Below, one piece after another: positions 60,949-64,000 of a stretch of DNA of 64,000 nucleotides (the first letter of the stretch is position 1; the number at the start of each line of letters is the position of its first letter). The stretch comes from Halobacteriales archaeon QS_6_71_20 (GTDB lineage Archaea; Halobacteriota; Halobacteria; Halobacteriales; Haloferacaceae). Where the stretch lies: positions 1 through 64,000 of the forward strand of contig PXRU01000006.1 of assembly GCA_003020945.1 (NCBI GenBank), given 5' to 3'. The position numbers were made by a program, and so were the translations under genes. A model generated the notes under the pieces. The model searched no databases. It was not told where the DNA came from and worked only from the letters and a program-made list of their open reading frames with translations.

Positions 60949-61758
60949 CTACGAGCGCTCGTGGACCCAGAACTCTTCGGACACCGTAGTCTCCTTCTTG
61001 AAGATGGGCACCTCGTCCTTGAGGCGGTTGATGCCGTCCTCGACGGTGCGGAACGCCTCCGTTCGGTGACCTGCGAGCACGACGACGAAGACGATGTCCT
61101 CCCCGTCGGCGATCGTGCCGACCCGGTGGTGCATCCGCACGTCGAAGACGCCGTCGCGCGCGGTCAGTTCGCGCTCGATCCGGGTCATGCGGTCGGCGGC
61201 GACCCCCTCGTACTTCTCGAACGTCAGCGCCTCCGTCCGGTCGTCCTCCGGCGACTCCTTGGCACGGACGCGGCCGGTGAACGTGGCGATGGCCCCGGAG
61301 CGGTCCGCGTCCTCGCCGGCTTTCGCCTCGGCGACGAGCGTCTCCAGGGTGACGTACGGGTCGGCGTCCTTGACGAGCGCGACGAGGTCGTCGACGGCGA
61401 GTCCGTCGGCGTCGTCGGCCCGCGCGACGACGTCGCCGGGGACCTCCCGATCGCCGACGACGACCGTCGGGAGCCGGAGCCGCGAGTCGCCCGCGACGAG
61501 CGCGTAGTCGTGGTCGGGCGCGAGTCGGTCCAGCAGGTCGTCGAAGTCGGCGCCGTCGCCGGCGGCGGCCCACGAGCCGTCGTCGTCGAGGCGATAGCCC
61601 GCGTTCGCTCCCTCGGGGACGCCGGCCGCCTCCGCCGGTTCGGACGGGCGGCCGGACTCGTCGTCGCGGCGGACGGTGGCGACGCGGCCGTCGAGGCGGG
61701 CCGAAAGCGGAGCCAGGAGGTCTGCCGTTCCGGGGCCGACGAGCGAGAGCGTGCGCAT
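60949..61758 (-). CDS. moaE: Molybdopterin synthase large subunit MoaE fused to a degenerate MobB-like domain
   Basis: A 269-aa protein. Residues 1 to about 125 resemble MobB, but the ATP loop is LVGPGTADLLAPLSARL, without the GKT of a real P-loop. The C-terminal half is MoaE: GAIATFTGRVRAKE, EALTFEKYEGVAADRM, FVVVLAGHRTEAFRTVEDGI and VPIFKKETTVSEEFWV, with the His-Arg and Lys residues needed for sulfur transfer. It inserts sulfur into precursor Z together with a MoaD partner not in the window. It belongs to the same pathway as mobA at 161. Confidence 0.88.
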   Translation of the reverse strand: MRTLSLVGPGTADLLAPLSARLDGRVATVRRDDESGRPSEPAEAAGVPEGANAGYRLDDDGSWAAAGDGADFDDLLDRLAPDHDYALVAGDSRLRLPTVVVGDREVPGDVVARADDADGLAVDDLVALVKDADPYVTLETLVAEAKAGEDADRSGAIATFTGRVRAKESPEDDRTEALTFEKYEGVAADRMTRIERELTARDGVFDVRMHHRVGTIADGEDIVFVVVLAGHRTEAFRTVEDGINRLKDEVPIFKKETTVSEEFWVHERS

Positions 61759-61821
61759 GTCCGAGGGAGGACCAGCGAGGGGTTTAGGCCTTCGGCTCGG
61801 GGAGCGGGAGCGGCCGGCGGT

Positions 61822-62532
61822 TCACACCCGGACCCGGAGCTGAGCGTCGGCGCCGCGCTGGAACTCGAACGGCACCGACTCGACCGCCGGGTCGTGGCCC
61901 GCGCGTTCCAGCTCCAACAGGAGGTCGTCGAGCGCGTCGTAGCGGTCGCCGTCGAACCCGTGCAACGGGAACACGCGGACCTCCTCGCGGGCGATCCGGC
62001 ACAGCTCCCGCAGCGCCGCGGCGTGGAACGCGTGGTCGAACCGGTCGGCGTACAGGAACAGGAGATGCGCCGAACAGACGAGGTCGACGGCGTCGTCGGG
62101 GAACGGCAGCTCCGGGAGCGCGCCGGCGACGTACCGGCCCGGCTCCGCGCGGCGGTGGGCGAGAAGCCGCGCCAGCGCCGCCCGGCGGTGCGTCGCCAGG
62201 TCCGCGGGGTCGTCGTAGTAGTCCCACCGATAGAGGTGTTCGACCCCGTCGAGGGCGTCGACCGCGCGGTCGAGGTCGGCGCGGGCGCGCGCCGCGAGGT
62301 CGGGAAACGACAGGGCGTACACCGAGTCGACGGCGTACGCGTCCGCGCCGCGGGCGACCGCGCCGGCGGTGAAGCCACGGGCGCCGCCGGGGCAGTCGAG
62401 CACTCGCGTTCCGGCGAGGTCGACATCGCTTGGGTCGAGCGTCCGCTCGTACTCCGCGTACGTCCGGCCGATCACGGCGTAGTCGTCGATCCTGTACCGG
62501 TCCCCGCCGTCGCCCTTCTCGTTTCTGCCCAT
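61822..62532 (-). CDS. SAM-dependent methyltransferase (class I)
   Basis: A 236-aa protein. Motif I is RVLDCPGGARGFTAGAVARG; other elements are DAYAVDSVYALSFP (second strand) and GALPELPFPDDAVDLVCSAH, then FLYADRFDHAFHAAALRELC. The N-terminal DDYAVIGRTYAEYERT is typical of small-molecule methylases. The substrate is not known. It is divergent from pyrH; the ATG at 62532 begins a Gly/Asp-rich leader. Confidence 0.8.
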   Translation of the reverse strand: MGRNEKGDGGDRYRIDDYAVIGRTYAEYERTLDPSDVDLAGTRVLDCPGGARGFTAGAVARGADAYAVDSVYALSFPDLAARARADLDRAVDALDGVEHLYRWDYYDDPADLATHRRAALARLLAHRRAEPGRYVAGALPELPFPDDAVDLVCSAHLLFLYADRFDHAFHAAALRELCRIAREEVRVFPLHGFDGDRYDALDDLLLELERAGHDPAVESVPFEFQRGADAQLRVRV

Positions 62533-62682
62533 CGATGTACGTATCTGAACAGCAGTGCATAAACATTTCTGCGGTGTGTGATGTGGAGACGCGTCGGATC
62601 ACGCCGCGGCCGCAGGTCCCGGTCGAGCCACGACGTGGGCGCTCCGGGAGTCTTAAGAGCGAAACGGGGGTAGGCGGGAGCA

Positions 62683-63396
62683 ATGAGAGCAGTGTTATCG
62701 CTCGGCGGCAGCGTCCTCGCGCCGGAGCTCGACCCGGAGCGGGTCGCGCGGTACGCGGACGCCATCGAGCGGCTGGTCGGCGAGGGCTGCGAGCTGGGGG
62801 TCGTCGTCGGGGGCGGCGGCGCCGCCCGCGACTACATCGCGGCGGCGCGGGAGCTCGACGCCAACGAGGTCCAGCTCGACCAGCTCGGCATCGACGTGAC
62901 GCGGGTGAACGCCCGCCTGCTGATCACCGCGCTGGGTCCCGCCGTCGACCCGTCGCCCGCCCACGACTACGACGAGGCGGCCGACGCCGTCCGCCGGGGT
63001 GACGTCTCCGTGATGGGCGGGGTGACACCCGGGCAGACGACCGACGCCGTCGCGGCGGCGCTGGCCGAGTACGTCGACGCGGACCTGCTCGTGTACGCGA
63101 CCGGGGCCGACGGCATCTACGACGCCGACCCCGACGCGGACGACGGCGCCGAGCAGTTCGCGGAGCTGACGCCCCAGGAGCTGGTCGACGTCATCGTTCC
63201 GATGAGCCGGGACGCGGGCGCCTCTGCGCCAGTCGACCTGCTGGCGGCGAAGCTGATCCAGCGCGCCGGGATGCGGACGGTCGTGCTCGACGGCCACGAC
63301 CCGACGGCCGTCGAGGAGGCGGTGCTGTACGGCGACCACACGGGGACGGACGTCGTCCCCACCGGCGGGGAGGAGCCGTCGTACTGGGCGCGATGA
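62683..63396 (+). CDS. pyrH: UMP kinase, archaeal type
   Basis: Phosphorylates UMP to UDP for pyrimidine nucleotide synthesis. The 237-aa amino acid kinase-fold protein has VLSLGGSVLAPE at the start, GVVVGGGGAARDYIAAAREL in the phosphate-binding region, DVSVMGGVTPGQTTDAVAA, and YATGADGIYDADPD. The short-loop form agrees with archaeal enzymes. CTTAAGA-like DNA about 25 to 30 bp upstream may be its TATA box. Its stop overlaps the lysS start by four bases. Confidence 0.93.
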   Translation: MRAVLSLGGSVLAPELDPERVARYADAIERLVGEGCELGVVVGGGGAARDYIAAARELDANEVQLDQLGIDVTRVNARLLITALGPAVDPSPAHDYDEAADAVRRGDVSVMGGVTPGQTTDAVAAALAEYVDADLLVYATGADGIYDADPDADDGAEQFAELTPQELVDVIVPMSRDAGASAPVDLLAAKLIQRAGMRTVVLDGHDPTAVEEAVLYGDHTGTDVVPTGGEEPSYWAR

Positions 63397-64000
63397 GCGG
63401 CGACGACTCGGCCGCGGAAGGACCGGACGACGGCGGGCCGACCGTCGACCCACACGCGGTCGGCCGCGGCGGCGAGGGATCGGCCGACGACCACCGCGCG
63501 TTCTGGGCCGACGCGGTCGCCGACGAGGTCGAGGCGCGCGACCCGGACGACCCCGTCACGATCAAGGGGGGCGTCTCCCCCTCCGGCATCGCCCACCTCG
63601 GCAACTTCAACGAGGTCATGCGCGGCTACTTCGTCGCCGAGGTGCTGCGCGAGCGGGGCCGCGAGGTGCGGCAGGTGTTCACCAGCGACGACAGGGACGC
63701 CCTCCGGGAGCTCCCCCGACGGCTCGCCGACACCGACGGCGAGATCGTCGAGCTCGGCGACGTGAACGCCGGCGCGCTCGGGGAGAACCTCGGGACGCCG
63801 TACACCGACATCCCCGACCCGTTCGAGGACGGCCACGACTCCTACGCCGCCCACTTCACCGCCCTCCTTGCGGCCGACGCCGAGGCGCTCGGCGTCCCCG
63901 TCGAGACGGTGTCCAACACCGAGCTGTACGCCGACGGCGCGTTCGACGACGTGATCGAGCGCGTCCTCCGCGACGCCGACGCCGCGCGCGAGACGCTCGC
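63393..64000 (+). CDS. lysS: Lysyl-tRNA synthetase class I, 5' part only
   Basis: The gene continues past the window. The visible 202 residues begin with an acidic tail, then DHRAFWADAVADEVEARDPD and TIKGGVSPSGIAHLGNFNEV, where SPSGIAHLGN is the HIGH-type signature of archaeal class I LysRS. GYFVAEVLRERGREVRQVF and DDRDALRELPRRL follow. The ATG at 63393 overlaps the pyrH stop (ATGA). The KMSKS part lies beyond base 64000. Confidence 0.92.
   Translation, partial: MSGDDSAAEGPDDGGPTVDPHAVGRGGEGSADDHRAFWADAVADEVEARDPDDPVTIKGGVSPSGIAHLGNFNEVMRGYFVAEVLRERGREVRQVFTSDDRDALRELPRRLADTDGEIVELGDVNAGALGENLGTPYTDIPDPFEDGHDSYAAHFTALLAADAEALGVPVETVSNTELYADGAFDDVIERVLRDADAARETL

Overview
This window is chromosomal DNA from a halophilic archaeon of the class Halobacteria. 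The evidence is very high GC with strong G/C in third codon positions, acidic proteins, Tat-type signal peptides, TATA boxes 20 to 40 bp upstream of start codons with little or no leader, and archaeal core genes (archaeosine synthase, Pus10, TrmY, aIF5B, PAN, NOB1, rpS19e, PDCD5-like protein, class I lysyl-tRNA synthetase). Genus cannot be fixed from the sequence alone.

Layout. 1-2.7 kb: molybdenum cofactor genes (MobA, a YqeC-like protein), a zinc ribbon protein and a peroxiredoxin. 2.9-6.3 kb: the archaeosine pair ArcS and TgtA. 6.5-11.5 kb: a CPBP protease, a NUDIX hydrolase, an arylsulfotransferase-like membrane protein, a small kinase, an orphan Dam-type adenine methylase and a HalOD1 protein. 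11.7-14.4 kb: a winged-helix protein, a secreted acidic repeat protein, tRNA-Pro(CGG) with a broken partial copy beside it, and TrmY. 14.6-20.9 kb: a complete dipeptide/oligopeptide ABC importer. 21-28 kb: a gamma-glutamyltransferase with a replaced N-terminus, a Bat-type regulator, an M28 peptidase, an amidohydrolase and a 133-bp tandem repeat. 28.3-34.7 kb: Pus10, RNase HII, a VapBC pair with a palindromic operator over its TATA box, SecD and SecF. 34.8-43 kb: conserved haloarchaeal proteins, glucose-6-phosphate isomerase, a second CPBP protease, NOB1, a PRC-barrel protein, aIF5B and arginine decarboxylase. 43.2-54.2 kb: PAN, PepF, a sugar dehydrogenase, a second M28 peptidase, TruA, HisS, a PP-loop protein, a PDCD5-like protein and rpS19e. 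54.3-56.8 kb: a lower-GC islet with a transglutaminase-like lipoprotein, a zinc-cysteine reading frame lacking a standard start, and several frameshifted remnants next to a frameshifted flippase-like gene. 58-64 kb: ThiL, a site-2 protease, a MobB/MoaE fusion, a methyltransferase, UMP kinase and the start of lysyl-tRNA synthetase.

The strongest functional theme is tRNA maturation. TgtA and ArcS make archaeosine at G15, Pus10 and TrmY make the modified position 54, TruA makes pseudouridine in the anticodon arm, and HisS and LysS charge tRNA; a tRNA-Pro gene lies beside trmY. A second theme is genome decay and repeats: the broken tRNA copy, the chimeric ggt, a beta-propeller remnant between hisS and truA, the frameshifted islet, and short tandem repeats in four intergenic regions, two of them with the same 79-bp period. 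No CRISPR array, complete insertion sequence, rRNA or obvious replication origin was seen. I did not find a clear, complete, undescribed multi-gene system. The best candidates for novelty are the 54.3-56.8 kb islet and the intergenic repeat family.
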